In this document: one piece after another, positions 36,353 to 45,818 of the stretch
Position numbering within the stretch: the stretch's first letter is position 1
How the letters are laid out: every line of letters begins with the position of its first letter
NCBI RefSeq assembly: GCF_014268655.2
Contig: NZ_JABWQX020000001.1
Location: 3,812,001-3,876,000 of the forward strand
Length of the DNA: 64,000 bases
Source: Pseudomonas marvdashtae
GTDB lineage: Bacteria > Pseudomonadota > Gammaproteobacteria > Pseudomonadales > Pseudomonadaceae
Direction of reading: 5' to 3'
Translations under genes and position numbers: made by a program
The notes under the pieces: model-generated
What the model saw: the letters and a program-made list of their open reading frames with translations, nothing else
Databases searched by the model: none
What the model was told of the DNA's origin: nothing

Positions 36353-36380
36353 AAAAGCCCGGCCTAGGCCGGGCTTTTCC
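36353..36380 (-). terminator. Rho-independent terminator of oprF
   Basis: AAAAGCCCGGCC and GGCCGGGCTTTT around TA form a 12-bp stem, followed on the minus strand by TTTTC. It starts about 16 bases after the oprF stop. Confidence 0.92.
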
Positions 36381-36395
36381 AAAGCTGTGGGCTAA

Positions 36396-37430
36396 TTACT
36401 TAGCTTGGGCTTCAACCTGCGCTTCTACGCGACGGTTAACTGCACGACCAGCTTCAGTGGCGTTGTCAGCAACTGGGCGGGATTCGCCGTAGCCAACAGA
36501 CTGAACGCGGGACGATTCAACACCGTACTGGTTGGTCAGAACTTGCTTAACGGCGTTTGCACGACGCTCAGACAGCTTCTGGTTGTAAGCGTCAGGACCG
36601 ACGGAGTCAGTGTGACCTTCAACAGTGGTGCTGGTGGATGGGTACTGCTTCATGAAATCAGCCAGGTTCTTGATGTCGCCGTAGCTGTTTTCTTTAACGA
36701 CCGACTTGTCGAAGTCGAACTTGACGTCCAGCTCAACACGTACGACTTCAGCAACAGCTGGGCAGCCATCAGCGTCAACGGTTACGTTGGCTGGGGTGTC
36801 AGGGCACTTGTCGACGTTGTCGCACACGCCATCGTTGTCGCTGTCGGAGCAGACTTCAGCTGGCGCTGGAACTGGAGCAGCAGCAGGCTTGGAGCCGCCA
36901 CCGAAGTTCACACCGATACCGACGCTTGGCGCCCACTCGGTGTCGCCCTGGTCGATGTTGTACTGAGCTTCAACGCCGGCACGGGCGTAGAAGTTGTCAG
37001 TGAAATACAGCTTGGCGCCGCCACCAACGTTGGCGAAGGTAGAACGGTTACGACCGTTGCTGCCATTCTGGTCGATGCTCTGGTCCGAGAAACCGGCAGA
37101 GACGTATGGACGCAGCATGTCGCCTGGGTTGTTGAAGTGGTACAGAGCGTCCAGAGCGGTGTTGGCGCCCTTGACGTTAGTGCCATCGTCGGTACGTGCG
37201 TTGTGCACTTCGTCGTAGGCCAGACGCAGTTCAACGTCGTCGGTCAGGAAGTAACCGACCGAACCGCCGAACAGGTTGCCGTTGTTCTTGAAGTCACGAG
37301 CGCTGTCGAACATTTCTTTCTTGGCGAAGCCTTCGATTTCAACTGCGCCTTGGCCTTGTGCCAGAGCGCCGAACGAAGTGGCAGCAATCAAAGAACCAAT
37401 GGCAAAGCCCAAGGTGTTTTTCAGTTTCAT
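36396..37430 (-). CDS. oprF: Major outer membrane porin OprF
   Basis: General porin and peptidoglycan anchor of pseudomonads, 344 aa. Signal peptide MKLKNTLGFAIGSLIAATSF (cleavage near AQG). An N-terminal eight-strand OprF barrel (to about 165) is followed by a Pro/Ala hinge (KPAAAPVPAPAE). A cysteine-containing, Asp-rich calcium-like segment (CSDSDNDGVCDNVDKCPD) comes next. The C-terminal OmpA domain has VEGHTDSVGPDAYNQKLSER. Codon use is that of a highly expressed gene. sigX lies 107 bp upstream on the same strand, and oprF transcription in pseudomonads is partly SigX-dependent. Confidence 0.97.
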   Translation of the reverse strand: MKLKNTLGFAIGSLIAATSFGALAQGQGAVEIEGFAKKEMFDSARDFKNNGNLFGGSVGYFLTDDVELRLAYDEVHNARTDDGTNVKGANTALDALYHFNNPGDMLRPYVSAGFSDQSIDQNGSNGRNRSTFANVGGGAKLYFTDNFYARAGVEAQYNIDQGDTEWAPSVGIGVNFGGGSKPAAAPVPAPAEVCSDSDNDGVCDNVDKCPDTPANVTVDADGCPAVAEVVRVELDVKFDFDKSVVKENSYGDIKNLADFMKQYPSTSTTVEGHTDSVGPDAYNQKLSERRANAVKQVLTNQYGVESSRVQSVGYGESRPVADNATEAGRAVNRRVEAQVEAQAK

Positions 37431-37537
37431 CCGTTAAATCCCCATCTGGTGATTGTGAAGCAGTCCCGCAAACCGGGGGACAACTCGGCGGCAAGTCTAT
37501 CAGAACTTGCCTACACGTAAGAGATATTTGCGCCGAA

Positions 37538-38128
37538 CTAAGTTTCAGCAATGCCCGCAAATTTCTCACGTAGCTTATCGAGAGCGCGCTTGTAACGCAT
37601 TTTTGTCGCACTCAAACCCATATGCATTATGTCTGCGATCTCCTGGAATTCCAGTTCTGCGACAAATCGTAGCACCAGAATTTCCCGATCGATCGGGTTC
37701 ACATAAACCAGCCAGCGATCGAGTCCACCTTTTTCCTCGGGCTTGGGCGCCTTTTCTTCGGACGCTTCCTCGAGAGGGTCAAGGCTCAATGCATCCATCA
37801 AGCGACGCTTTCGCCGTTCCTTGCGATACTGCGTGATGCATTCGTTGTAAGTGATGCTGTATAGCCAAGTCTTGAACTTCGATTTCCCCTCGAAGTTCTT
37901 CAGGCCGTACAGCACCTTCAACATCACCTCCTGACAGACATCGTCAGCGTCGCGATCGTTCCCAAGATATCGTGCACAAACGTTAAATAATGTCCGCTGG
38001 TAGCGGCGCATCAACTCTTCGTAGGCCCGCGTAACGTGAAACAGCTCCGTATGCGCGCGCGCGACCAACTCCTCATCAGAGAGATCACGGGGGTCGTAGC
38101 GCGTGGATAGCGATTGGGGTTTGTTCAA
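37538..38128 (-). CDS. sigX: ECF sigma factor SigX
   Basis: Extracytoplasmic-function sigma factor, 196 aa, that responds to envelope state and drives oprF and lipid-related genes (family knowledge). Region 2 (ELMRRYQRTLFNVCARYLGN) and region 4 (REILVLRFVAELEFQEIADI) are both present. The conserved N terminus NKPQSLSTRYDPRD begins at a TTG codon; no ATG is available and no good ribosome site is visible, so the start is less certain. No anti-sigma gene is adjacent; cmpX lies upstream. Confidence 0.92.
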   Translation of the reverse strand: MNKPQSLSTRYDPRDLSDEELVARAHTELFHVTRAYEELMRRYQRTLFNVCARYLGNDRDADDVCQEVMLKVLYGLKNFEGKSKFKTWLYSITYNECITQYRKERRKRRLMDALSLDPLEEASEEKAPKPEEKGGLDRWLVYVNPIDREILVLRFVAELEFQEIADIMHMGLSATKMRYKRALDKLREKFAGIAET

Positions 38129-38219
38129 AACAAGTCGGGCCGACAGTCTAGGTCAATGTGCGCCGCACCCTGCGGTGGCAGGCATTTCGCGGCGGCATAC
38201 ATTAGCAGGGTTTGCCGGG

Positions 38220-39044
38220 TTAGCGGCTACTCACATGCTGTTCCAGCAGGATCCGATTGGAAAGCGACACCAGCTCGCCCTCTTCGGTCAGCAATGTGGT
38301 TTTCACCGTGCCGATCTCTTCGATCTGGCCTTCGACCTCGCCAACACGCACTTGTTGTCCAACCTCATACAGCTCACGCACATAGATTCCCGCAAGAATC
38401 TGACCGGCGATTTCCCGGCTTCCCAACCCCATCGCCAGCGCAACCGCCAGACCAACGGTAATCAAGACAATCACGATCACATGGTTGAGCAGGTCAGTCT
38501 TGACCTCCAACTGGCTGATCGCGACCGAAATACTGATGATGATGACAAGCCCTTGGGCGATTCGCCCAAGTCCCGAAGCGTAGTCCAGTCCAACGCCCTC
38601 GGCGGCGCCGCGTACCAGCCCGTTGGCCAGTTGCGCCAACAGGACGCCCACCAGCAACACCAACGCCGCGCCAAACACCTTCGGCAAATACAGCGCAAGC
38701 ATGTCGAGCGTAGCTGAAACGCGCTCCAGGCCCAGGGATTCAGCCGCCGACACAAGAAATATAAGCAGCACGAACCAATAGACGATCTTGCCCACCAGCG
38801 TCGAGATCGGCACCTGGATGCCGCCGCGAGACAACAGTTTGGTCAGGCCGGTGCCGCCCATCAGGCGGTCGAGGCCCAATTTGGCGAGCAGCTTGGAAAG
38901 CAGCGTGTCCAGCAGCTTGGCCACGACGAACCCCAGCAACAGCACCACCAGGGCGCCAAAAAGGTTGGGGATAAAATTAGCTATCTTGGTCCACAACGCA
39001 GTCATTGCCGTGACGAGGCTCTGGGTCCAGAGATCAAGTTCCAT
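38220..39044 (-). CDS. cmpX: Small-conductance mechanosensitive channel-like protein CmpX
   Basis: Inner-membrane protein of 274 aa with four to five hydrophobic segments (about 24-42, 85-103, 125-148, 165-190) and an MscS-like C-terminal beta part (VGQQVRVGEVEGQIEEIGTV). It probably senses envelope tension and has been linked to SigX activity in pseudomonads. ATG at 39044 is preferred to a TTG two codons upstream. It begins 2 bases after the crfX stop. Confidence 0.88.
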   Translation of the reverse strand: MELDLWTQSLVTAMTALWTKIANFIPNLFGALVVLLLGFVVAKLLDTLLSKLLAKLGLDRLMGGTGLTKLLSRGGIQVPISTLVGKIVYWFVLLIFLVSAAESLGLERVSATLDMLALYLPKVFGAALVLLVGVLLAQLANGLVRGAAEGVGLDYASGLGRIAQGLVIIISISVAISQLEVKTDLLNHVIVIVLITVGLAVALAMGLGSREIAGQILAGIYVRELYEVGQQVRVGEVEGQIEEIGTVKTTLLTEEGELVSLSNRILLEQHVSSR

Positions 39045-39046
39045 AT

Positions 39047-39292
39047 TCAATCAGCCTTATCAGCGGTGCGAGTAACAGGTTTGCGACGGGAAACCGGCGA
39101 GACATGGGCCGACCCGTTGTTCAACGCGATCATCAGCGCGGGCAACCAACGGCCCAGCAGGCTGAACAGATCGCCGGCGCCGACCTGGCGGTTGGCGGTT
39201 TTCAGTACACGCCCCAGGCATGCATCGTCGTCCCGGCTGGACGGCGAGGCCTTGAGCATGTCGCGCAGAGACTGTTCGAACGGATCGTGCAT
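39047..39292 (-). CDS. crfX: CrfX, small protein of the cmaX-crfX-cmpX-sigX cluster
   Basis: 81-aa protein, function not established. ATG 39292 is preceded by GAGAGG; an upstream GTG at 39298 is an alternative. It starts MHDPFEQSLRDMLKASPSSR, has one hydrophobic stretch near 40-58 (GDLFSLLGRWLPALMIALNN) and a basic C-terminal tail. It is found between cmaX and cmpX in many Pseudomonas genomes. The name is given by position and length. Confidence 0.8.
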   Translation of the reverse strand: MHDPFEQSLRDMLKASPSSRDDDACLGRVLKTANRQVGAGDLFSLLGRWLPALMIALNNGSAHVSPVSRRKPVTRTADKAD

Positions 39293-39355
39293 ACGCACCT
39301 CTCGTGATGTCTGTGGAAGACGCGACCAGATTTCGTCGGGTCACATGAAAGCCCA

Positions 39356-40351
39356 TCACACCCAACGCAAACGGCGGAATAACCACCATTGCCCCAAGGC
39401 CACGCACGCCATCAGCAGGCAGGCGACCAGGAATCCGTAAGGGCTGTCGGACAAGGGAATGCCGCCGACATTGATACCCAGCAGGCCGGTGAGAAAACTC
39501 ATCGGCAGGAAGATCCCGGTAATGATGCCGAAGCGGTACATGGTGCGGTTCATGCGCACCGAAAGACGCCGGTCCTCGGCCTCCAGCACAAGCCCCACGC
39601 GCTCTCGGGTCAATTCCAGCTCTTCGAGGTAGCGCGTCAGGCTGTTGTTCAATTCATTCCAATAGTCGCCATCGTCCTCGACGAACCAAGGCAACTTGAT
39701 CCGCGACATCTGGCCGAAGATGTCCCGCTGTGGCGCCAGGAATCGCTTCAGTCCGGCGGCCCTGCGACGGATGTGCAAAATGGCGTCGTGCTCGGGTGTA
39801 TACCGTTCGTCGGTATCGAGTTTTTCTTCCTCGCTGTCGACGATTTCAGACAGGCACGTCACCAGGTCCTGCACTTTATTGGTCAGGTATTGCGCCATAT
39901 AAAGGATGAGTTCCGACGCGGTCTTCGGACCCTTGCCTTCAACCAGCTCCGCCAGCAGCTCATCGGTGGCGCGCAGTGGGCGCAACCGCAGGGAGATCAC
40001 ACGCTGGGCCGAGGCAAAGATGCGCACCGACACCATGTCTTCAGGCTCGGCACCCGGATTGAGGTTGATCCCGCGAAGAAACAGCAGCAATTCGGCATTG
40101 GGCAGGGGCAACAAGCGTGGCCGGGTGTTCTCTTCCAGCAACAGATCGCAGTTGAATTCACTCAAGCCACTGGATTTGCGCAACCACGTATGGGTTTGTG
40201 GATGGCTGCGATCCCAGTGCAGCCACAGGCTTTCATGGGCCTGCAACTGCAAATCGTCAAGTTCGGTCCGGGCTATCGAACGCGCGCCGCCTTTACCATC
40301 CAGCACCAGGGCATGAACCAGCCCCCATTGCGCGTTTTCTTCCTCGAACAT
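39356..40351 (-). CDS. cmaX: CorA/ZntB-family metal transporter CmaX
   Basis: Inner-membrane divalent-cation transporter-like protein of 331 aa. A long cytoplasmic helical domain (SELILYMAQYLTNKVQDLV, then ELELTRERVGLVLEAEDRR) is followed by two C-terminal membrane helices. The pore motif after the first helix reads LGINVGG, so the CorA GMN signature is replaced by GIN, as in ZntB-like members. ATG 40351 is preferred over ATG 40357 because AAGGG is then correctly spaced. Confidence 0.88.
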   Translation of the reverse strand: MFEEENAQWGLVHALVLDGKGGARSIARTELDDLQLQAHESLWLHWDRSHPQTHTWLRKSSGLSEFNCDLLLEENTRPRLLPLPNAELLLFLRGINLNPGAEPEDMVSVRIFASAQRVISLRLRPLRATDELLAELVEGKGPKTASELILYMAQYLTNKVQDLVTCLSEIVDSEEEKLDTDERYTPEHDAILHIRRRAAGLKRFLAPQRDIFGQMSRIKLPWFVEDDGDYWNELNNSLTRYLEELELTRERVGLVLEAEDRRLSVRMNRTMYRFGIITGIFLPMSFLTGLLGINVGGIPLSDSPYGFLVACLLMACVALGQWWLFRRLRWV

Positions 40352-40376
40352 CCTCATCCCTTATGGCTATTTCGTT

Positions 40377-40868
40377 TCATTCAGGCATTTTCAGTGGGCT
40401 TGGCGAGACGATCACGCCGTTGTTGTCCGCATAGACATACTCGCCCGGACGAAAGGTCACGCCGGCGAAGGTCACGGCAACATTGAGATCGCCGATGCCG
40501 CGCTTGTCGGTTTTCATCGGATGACTGGCCAGGGCCTGGACGCCCAGGTCGGTCTGGGCAATGACGTCGACGTCGCGGATGCAACCGTAGATCACCAAGC
40601 CTTCCCAGCCGTTCTTCGCGGCTTTTTCCGCGAGCATGTCGCCCAGCAGGGCCCGACGCAGGGAACCGCCGCCATCCACGACCAGCACTTTCCCATTGCC
40701 CTTGAGTTCAACCTGCTCCTTGACCAGCGAGTTGTCTTCGAAGCACTTGATGGTCACGATTTCGCCGCCGAACGAATCGCGGCCACCGAAATTGCTGAAC
40801 ATCGGCTCCAATACTTGCACCAGGTCCGGATAGGCATCGCACAGGTCGGGCGTGAGGTAATGGTTCAT
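40377..40868 (-). CDS. rraA: RraA-family protein (ribonuclease E regulator or HMG aldolase-like)
   Basis: 163 aa. Sequence [20 protein letters not shown] and the substrate loop [16 protein letters not shown] with [10 protein letters not shown] match RraA. Family members either inhibit RNase E or act as 4-hydroxy-4-methyl-2-oxoglutarate aldolases; the GD and R-D residues used by the aldolases (LLGDML, GCIRDVD) are present, so enzyme activity cannot be excluded. ATG 40868 is the family start; the upstream in-frame extension is not conserved-looking. Confidence 0.85.
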   Translation of the reverse strand: MNHYLTPDLCDAYPDLVQVLEPMFSNFGGRDSFGGEIVTIKCFEDNSLVKEQVELKGNGKVLVVDGGGSLRRALLGDMLAEKAAKNGWEGLVIYGCIRDVDVIAQTDLGVQALASHPMKTDKRGIGDLNVAVTFAGVTFRPGEYVYADNNGVIVSPSPLKMPE

Positions 40869-40995
40869 CGAACAACTCCTGCAGGGCTTGAACGTCTGGC
40901 TGAATGAACAACCGTTTGTGACCGGAACAACGTAGCGCGTCATATCTTAGCCGCTAGCCGACCAGAGCGAAATGCCCCTGTCCAGGGCCTTCGCG

Positions 40996-41985
40996 TTAAA
41001 CAGCTTCGGCCAATCCGGACGGTTCCGCCAACAGCGGCGCGCATTGATTTTCCAGCCAGCGCGCCACCAGCGGCCAGACCTCGGCGTGCGCGGCTTTGCT
41101 GACGAGCATTTGAACATGGCCAAAATCGTCGCTGAAGCCCTGCTCCCGGCCGAGACAGACGAACTGTTTGTACCCGGAACCGATCTGCTCGAACAACTTA
41201 CGACAGGCCCAGGTCGGGTCCTGACGATCGCCGGCGGCACTCACCGCCAGCACCGGCACTTGCACATCGGCCAGGCCTGCCCACCAGTTTTTTTCGGCAT
41301 CGCCGAAACGCCCGAACAGCCCATACCAGCGCATGCTCTCCAGGGCCAGCCCGATGGGCTCGTCCTCCGGGCCGCGCTTGAGCCTTGAGCCAGACAGTTG
41401 CGCAAACCGCTTGAGGATGAATCTTCCGCTCCACTCCACCGGCGGAATTTTCAGCGGCCAATAGGTGCGGCTGACCTGAGTACCGAAAAACGCCGCCGAC
41501 GCCACGGCGGGCTCGCCCAGATAATGCCCGCCCAAGGCTGCCGCCAAGGTAATGCCACCCAGGGAATGACCGATCCAATGGGGCACCTGGCCGCTTTGCT
41601 CACGCACAAAGGCGCCGATGGCCGGCAAGTCGTAACGGGCATAGTCGGCGACGCGGTTGTTGCGGTAGCCCCGGTTGCGTTGGGACAGCCCATGACCGCG
41701 CATCTCGGGAATCCAGACATCAAACCCACGCCGCACCAGATACGCCCCAAGCCCAAGGCCCTTGGGCGAATACCAGAAGCGCCGGTTGGAAAAGCTGCCG
41801 TGCAGCAGGATCACCGGGACGCCACGGCGTTCGCCGGCATCCGCCATGCCCAGGCGGGTGACGGCCAGTTCGACGCTGTAGTCCGGGCTGTTGCCGGGTT
41901 TCAAGCGATAGACATCTTCGCTCAGATCACCACGCCGCTCGGCGCTGATCAGGGCGACAGGAAATAAGTTGCTGCTGCTTTGCAT
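40996..41985 (-). CDS. Alpha/beta hydrolase (EstX-like)
   Basis: Hydrolase of 329 aa with the nucleophile elbow GHSLGG (near 142), the oxyanion strand VILLHGSFSNRRFW and a C-terminal histidine in FGHVQMLVSKAAH. No signal peptide. The same gene lies between rraA and ppsA in other pseudomonads. Substrate unknown; esterase or lipase-like. ATG 41985 was chosen over an upstream codon at 42000. Confidence 0.8.
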   Translation of the reverse strand: MQSSSNLFPVALISAERRGDLSEDVYRLKPGNSPDYSVELAVTRLGMADAGERRGVPVILLHGSFSNRRFWYSPKGLGLGAYLVRRGFDVWIPEMRGHGLSQRNRGYRNNRVADYARYDLPAIGAFVREQSGQVPHWIGHSLGGITLAAALGGHYLGEPAVASAAFFGTQVSRTYWPLKIPPVEWSGRFILKRFAQLSGSRLKRGPEDEPIGLALESMRWYGLFGRFGDAEKNWWAGLADVQVPVLAVSAAGDRQDPTWACRKLFEQIGSGYKQFVCLGREQGFSDDFGHVQMLVSKAAHAEVWPLVARWLENQCAPLLAEPSGLAEAV

Positions 41986-42035
41986 GATGCTCTTGCACAA
42001 AAAAGGCGGATTCCGTGCGGAGCCCGCCCTGCTTC

Positions 42036-42062
42036 AATCAAAAGGGGCCAACGGGGCCCCTT
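42036..42062 (-). terminator. Rho-independent terminator of ppsA
   Basis: AAGGGGCC and GGCCCCTT with a 5-base loop, followed on the minus strand by TTGATT. Starts 8 bases after the ppsA stop. Confidence 0.8.
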
Positions 42063-42069
42063 CACTCAA

Positions 42070-44445
42070 TCAGACCGCAGCCTGACCCTCAGCCAGGAAG
42101 AACCAGGTTTCCAGTACGGAGTCCGGGTTCAGCGAAACGCTTTCGATGCCCTGCTCCATCAGCCACTTGGCCAGGTCAGGGTGGTCCGAAGGGCCTTGGC
42201 CGCAGATACCAATGTACTTGCCGGCCTTGTTACAGGCGGCGATGGCATTGGCCAGCAACTTCTTCACCGCCGGGTTCCGCTCGTCGAACAGGTGGGCGAT
42301 GATCCCGGAGTCGCGATCCAGGCCCAGGGTCAACTGGGTCAGGTCGTTGGAGCCGATGGAGAAACCGTCGAAGAATTCGAGGAATTCTTCAGCCAGGATC
42401 GCGTTGGACGGCAGTTCGCACATCATGATCACGCGAAGGCCGTTTTCGCCACGGGCCAGGCCGTTTTCCGCCAGCAGGTCGACCACTTGGCTCGCTTCGC
42501 CGAGGGTGCGCACGAACGGCACCATGATCTCGACGTTGGTCAGGCCCATCTCGTTGCGCACGCGCTTGAGGGCGCGGCACTCGAGCTCGAAGCAGTCACG
42601 GAAAGATTCGCTGATATAGCGCGAAGCGCCACGAAAGCCCAGCATCGGGTTTTCTTCTTCCGGCTCGTAGAGCTTGCCGCCGATCAGGTTGGCGTATTCG
42701 TTGGACTTGAAGTCCGACAGGCGCACGATGACCTTTTTCGGGTAGAACGCCGCTGCCAGGGTACTGATGCCTTCCACCAGCTTCTCGACATAGAAACCGA
42801 CCGGGTCGTTGTAGCCGGCGATACGCTTGTCGACGCTGTCCTTGATTTCCTGAGGCAGGCCGTCGTAGTTCAGCAGTGCCTTGGGGTGCACGCCGATCAT
42901 GCGGTTGATGATGAATTCGAGGCGGGCCAGGCCCACGCCGGCATTCGGCAACTGCGCGAAGTCGAAAGCGCGGTCCGGGTTGCCGACGTTCATCATGATC
43001 TTGAACGGCAGCTCCGGCATCGCGTCCACGGAGTTTTTCTTGATGTCGAAGCCCAGTTCGCCTTCGAAAATGTAGCCGGTATCGCCTTCGGCGCAGGAAA
43101 CGGTCACGCCCTGGCCGTCCTTGAGCAATTGGGTGGCGTTGCCGCAACCCACCACTGCCGGGATCCCCAGTTCACGGGCAATGATTGCCGCGTGGCAAGT
43201 ACGCCCGCCACGGTTGGTGACGATGGCGCTGGCGCGCTTCATGACGGGTTCCCAGTCCGGGTCGGTCATGTCGGAAACCAGTACGTCGCCGGCCTGGACC
43301 TTGTCCATCTCCGAGACGTCCTTGATGATCCGCACCTTGCCGGCGCCGATGCGCTGGCCGATGGCACGACCTTCCACCAGTACGGTGCCGGTTTCCTTGA
43401 GCAGGTAGCGCTCCATGACATTGGCCTGGGTGCGGCTCTTCACGGTTTCCGGACGGGCCTGCACGATGTACAGCTTGCCGTCGTCACCGTCCTTGGCCCA
43501 CTCGATGTCCATCGGGCACTTGTAGTGCTTCTCGATGGTCATGGCCTGCTTGGCCAGTTCGCTGACTTCGGCATCGCTCAGGCAGAAACGCGCGCGATCG
43601 GCCTTGTCGACGTCGACAGTTTTCACTGAGCGACCCGCCTTGGCTTCGTCGCCGTAGATCATCTTGATGGCCTTGCTGCCCAGGTTGCGACGCAGGATCG
43701 CCGGGCGACCGGCTTCCAGCGTGCCCTTGTGGACATAGAATTCGTCCGGGTTCACCGCGCCTTGTACGACGGTCTCACCCAGGCCGTAGGCACCGGTGAT
43801 GAACACCACGTCACGGAAACCCGACTCGGTGTCGAGGGTGAACATCACGCCGGCGGTGCCGGTTTCGGAGCGGACCATGCGCTGCACACCGGCGGACAGG
43901 GCGACCAGCTTGTGGTCAAAGCCCTGGTGCACGCGGTAGGAAATGGCACGGTCGTTGAAAAGGGAGGCGAAGACTTCCTTGGCGGCCCGGATGACGTTTT
44001 CCACGCCACGGATGTTCAGGAAGGTTTCCTGCTGACCGGCAAAGGACGCGTCCGGCAGGTCTTCGGCAGTGGCCGATGAGCGTACGGCGACGGCAATATC
44101 GGGGTTGCCTTCGGAGAGCTTGGCAAAGGCGGTGCGGATTTCGGCGTTCAGCTTCTCGGGGAATTCGGCTTCCATGATCCATTGGCGGATCTGGGCGCCG
44201 GTCTTGGCCAGGGCATTGACGTCATCGACGTCGAGGGCGTCGAGCGCATCGTGGATCTGCTGGTTCAGGCCGCTCAGTTCCAGGAAATCACGATAAGCCT
44301 GGGCGGTCGTGGCGAAGCCACCTGGCACCGATACACCGGCGCCGGCGAGGTTACTGATCATCTCGCCCAGGGATGCGTTCTTGCCCCCCACATGCTCTAC
44401 ATCATGGACGCCGAGCTTATCGAGGGAAACTACGTACTCTACCAA
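42070..44445 (-). CDS. ppsA: Phosphoenolpyruvate synthase
   Basis: Makes PEP from pyruvate and ATP for gluconeogenesis, 791 aa. An N-terminal ATP-grasp-like domain ([13 protein letters not shown]) is followed by the phosphohistidine loop [15 protein letters not shown] (His near 420) and a C-terminal PEP/pyruvate barrel with [10 protein letters not shown]. The start is TTG at 44445 preceded by GGAGAG; the usual N terminus [11 protein letters not shown] follows directly, and no ATG fits. Divergent from its regulator ppsR, 184 bp away. Confidence 0.95.
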   Translation of the reverse strand: MVEYVVSLDKLGVHDVEHVGGKNASLGEMISNLAGAGVSVPGGFATTAQAYRDFLELSGLNQQIHDALDALDVDDVNALAKTGAQIRQWIMEAEFPEKLNAEIRTAFAKLSEGNPDIAVAVRSSATAEDLPDASFAGQQETFLNIRGVENVIRAAKEVFASLFNDRAISYRVHQGFDHKLVALSAGVQRMVRSETGTAGVMFTLDTESGFRDVVFITGAYGLGETVVQGAVNPDEFYVHKGTLEAGRPAILRRNLGSKAIKMIYGDEAKAGRSVKTVDVDKADRARFCLSDAEVSELAKQAMTIEKHYKCPMDIEWAKDGDDGKLYIVQARPETVKSRTQANVMERYLLKETGTVLVEGRAIGQRIGAGKVRIIKDVSEMDKVQAGDVLVSDMTDPDWEPVMKRASAIVTNRGGRTCHAAIIARELGIPAVVGCGNATQLLKDGQGVTVSCAEGDTGYIFEGELGFDIKKNSVDAMPELPFKIMMNVGNPDRAFDFAQLPNAGVGLARLEFIINRMIGVHPKALLNYDGLPQEIKDSVDKRIAGYNDPVGFYVEKLVEGISTLAAAFYPKKVIVRLSDFKSNEYANLIGGKLYEPEEENPMLGFRGASRYISESFRDCFELECRALKRVRNEMGLTNVEIMVPFVRTLGEASQVVDLLAENGLARGENGLRVIMMCELPSNAILAEEFLEFFDGFSIGSNDLTQLTLGLDRDSGIIAHLFDERNPAVKKLLANAIAACNKAGKYIGICGQGPSDHPDLAKWLMEQGIESVSLNPDSVLETWFFLAEGQAAV

Positions 44446-44629
44446 GGTGATCTCTCCACTAACTGTGTTGGAAAAGCTCAAGAACCGGTAGCTCCAGGGG
44501 AGCGAGTCACCGGCGATATGGCCTGGACCTGGAAAATAAGTGAGAATGCGGGCCACGGGCGGCCGGCAAATCGCGCCTATCATATCCAAGAATCGTTACG
44601 AGCTCACTAGCTTAAGGCCCAAGGCGCAA

Positions 44630-45448
44630 ATGAAACGATCTGCTTTCTTTATTTCCGACGGCACCGGCATCACGGCCGAAACGCTGGGCCAGAGCCTGTT
44701 GGCGCAGTTCGAGAACATTACCTTCACCAAGCTGACACGTCCCTACATAGACAGCGTCGACAAGGCGCGGGCCATGGTACAGCAAATCAATAAAGCCGCC
44801 GAAACCGACGGTTTTCGTCCGATCATCTTCGATACCATCGTCAATCAGGACATCCGTGAGATTCTCGCAACGTCCAATGGTTTCATGATCGACATTTTTT
44901 CCACGTTCCTCGCGCCGCTCGAGCAGGAATTGAGCGAGCATTCCTCCTACTCGGTCGGCAAGTCACATTCCATTGGCCACAACTCCAACTACATGGAGCG
45001 GATCGAAGCGGTCAACTTCGCACTGGACAACGACGACGGCGCCCGCACGCATTATTACGACAAGGCCGACCTGATCCTAGTGGGCGTGTCGCGATGTGGT
45101 AAGACGCCGACGTGCCTGTACATGGCGATGCAATTTGGTATCCGCGCGGCCAACTATCCGCTGACCGAAGACGACATGGAGCGCCTGCAACTGCCGAGCG
45201 CCCTGCGCGCCCACCAGCACAAGCTGTTTGGCCTGACCATCGACCCGGACCGCCTTACCGCGATACGCAACGAACGCAAGCCCAACAGCCGCTATTCGAG
45301 CTACGCGCAATGCGAGTTCGAGGTGCGCGAGGTGGAAAACCTGTTCCGGCGGGAGAACATTCCCCACATCAACTCCACGCATTTTTCCGTGGAGGAGATT
45401 TCGGCGAAGATCCTGGTGGAGAAAGGGGTGGAGCGGCGGTTCAAGTAA
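44630..45448 (+). CDS. ppsR: PEP synthase regulatory kinase/pyrophosphorylase (PSRP)
   Basis: Switches PEP synthase off by ADP-dependent threonine phosphorylation and on by Pi-dependent removal. It is 272 aa. The family N terminus [15 protein letters not shown] and the P-loop [10 protein letters not shown] (near 152-161) are intact. ATG 44630 starts at the conserved MKRSAFF. Divergent from its target gene ppsA. Confidence 0.94.
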   Translation: MKRSAFFISDGTGITAETLGQSLLAQFENITFTKLTRPYIDSVDKARAMVQQINKAAETDGFRPIIFDTIVNQDIREILATSNGFMIDIFSTFLAPLEQELSEHSSYSVGKSHSIGHNSNYMERIEAVNFALDNDDGARTHYYDKADLILVGVSRCGKTPTCLYMAMQFGIRAANYPLTEDDMERLQLPSALRAHQHKLFGLTIDPDRLTAIRNERKPNSRYSSYAQCEFEVREVENLFRRENIPHINSTHFSVEEISAKILVEKGVERRFK

Positions 45449-45459
45449 ACCGGGACAAC

Positions 45460-45491
45460 CTGTCGAGAGCGAGCCCGCTCGCTCTCGACAG
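45460..45491. terminator. Perfect 15-bp palindrome between convergent ppsR and mbtH-like gene
   Basis: CTGTCGAGAGCGAGC and its exact reverse complement are separated by CC. No T run. It starts 11 bases after the ppsR stop and 15 before the mbtH-like stop, so it probably ends both transcripts. Confidence 0.6.
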
Positions 45492-45506
45492 AAGCTGGAC
45501 CGCTGT

Positions 45507-45734
45507 TCAATGAGCCGCAGTCGCCTGCTCTTCCATCTTCTTGCGCAGGCTCAACGGTCGCATATCGGTCCAGACCTCTTCGATATAAGCCAGGCATTCC
45601 TTTTTGAAACCGCTTTTGCCAACGGTGCGCCAGCCTTCCGGAACGGCCTTGTAGTCCGGCCAGATCGAATACTGCTCTTCGTGGTTGACCACGACCTGGA
45701 AGAGGATGTCCTCGCGGTCGAATACTGAAGTCAT
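45507..45734 (-). CDS. MbtH-like protein of the pyoverdine pathway
   Basis: Small partner protein (75 aa) that binds adenylation domains of non-ribosomal peptide synthetases and activates or stabilises them. Family residues are seen: [10 protein letters not shown], the WRTVG turn and [18 protein letters not shown] 45734 follows GGAG. It lies 84 bp downstream of pvdH on the same strand, the order found in P. aeruginosa, and is likely cotranscribed under PvdS control. The synthetase ending at 53988 is the obvious partner. Confidence 0.92.
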   Translation of the reverse strand: MTSVFDREDILFQVVVNHEEQYSIWPDYKAVPEGWRTVGKSGFKKECLAYIEEVWTDMRPLSLRKKMEEQATAAH

Positions 45735-45818
45735 GGGTGGTTCTCCATCGTTGCTCAAGGTTCGCCGCGCGCAGGCGCAGCCAAGGTATGAAAAGGAACG
45801 TACCGGACCGGATGAAAA

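Noticed and set aside
40377-40868. Firm naming of the RraA-family protein as an RNase E inhibitor
   Set aside because: Residues used by the related aldolases are retained, so sequence alone does not separate the two activities.
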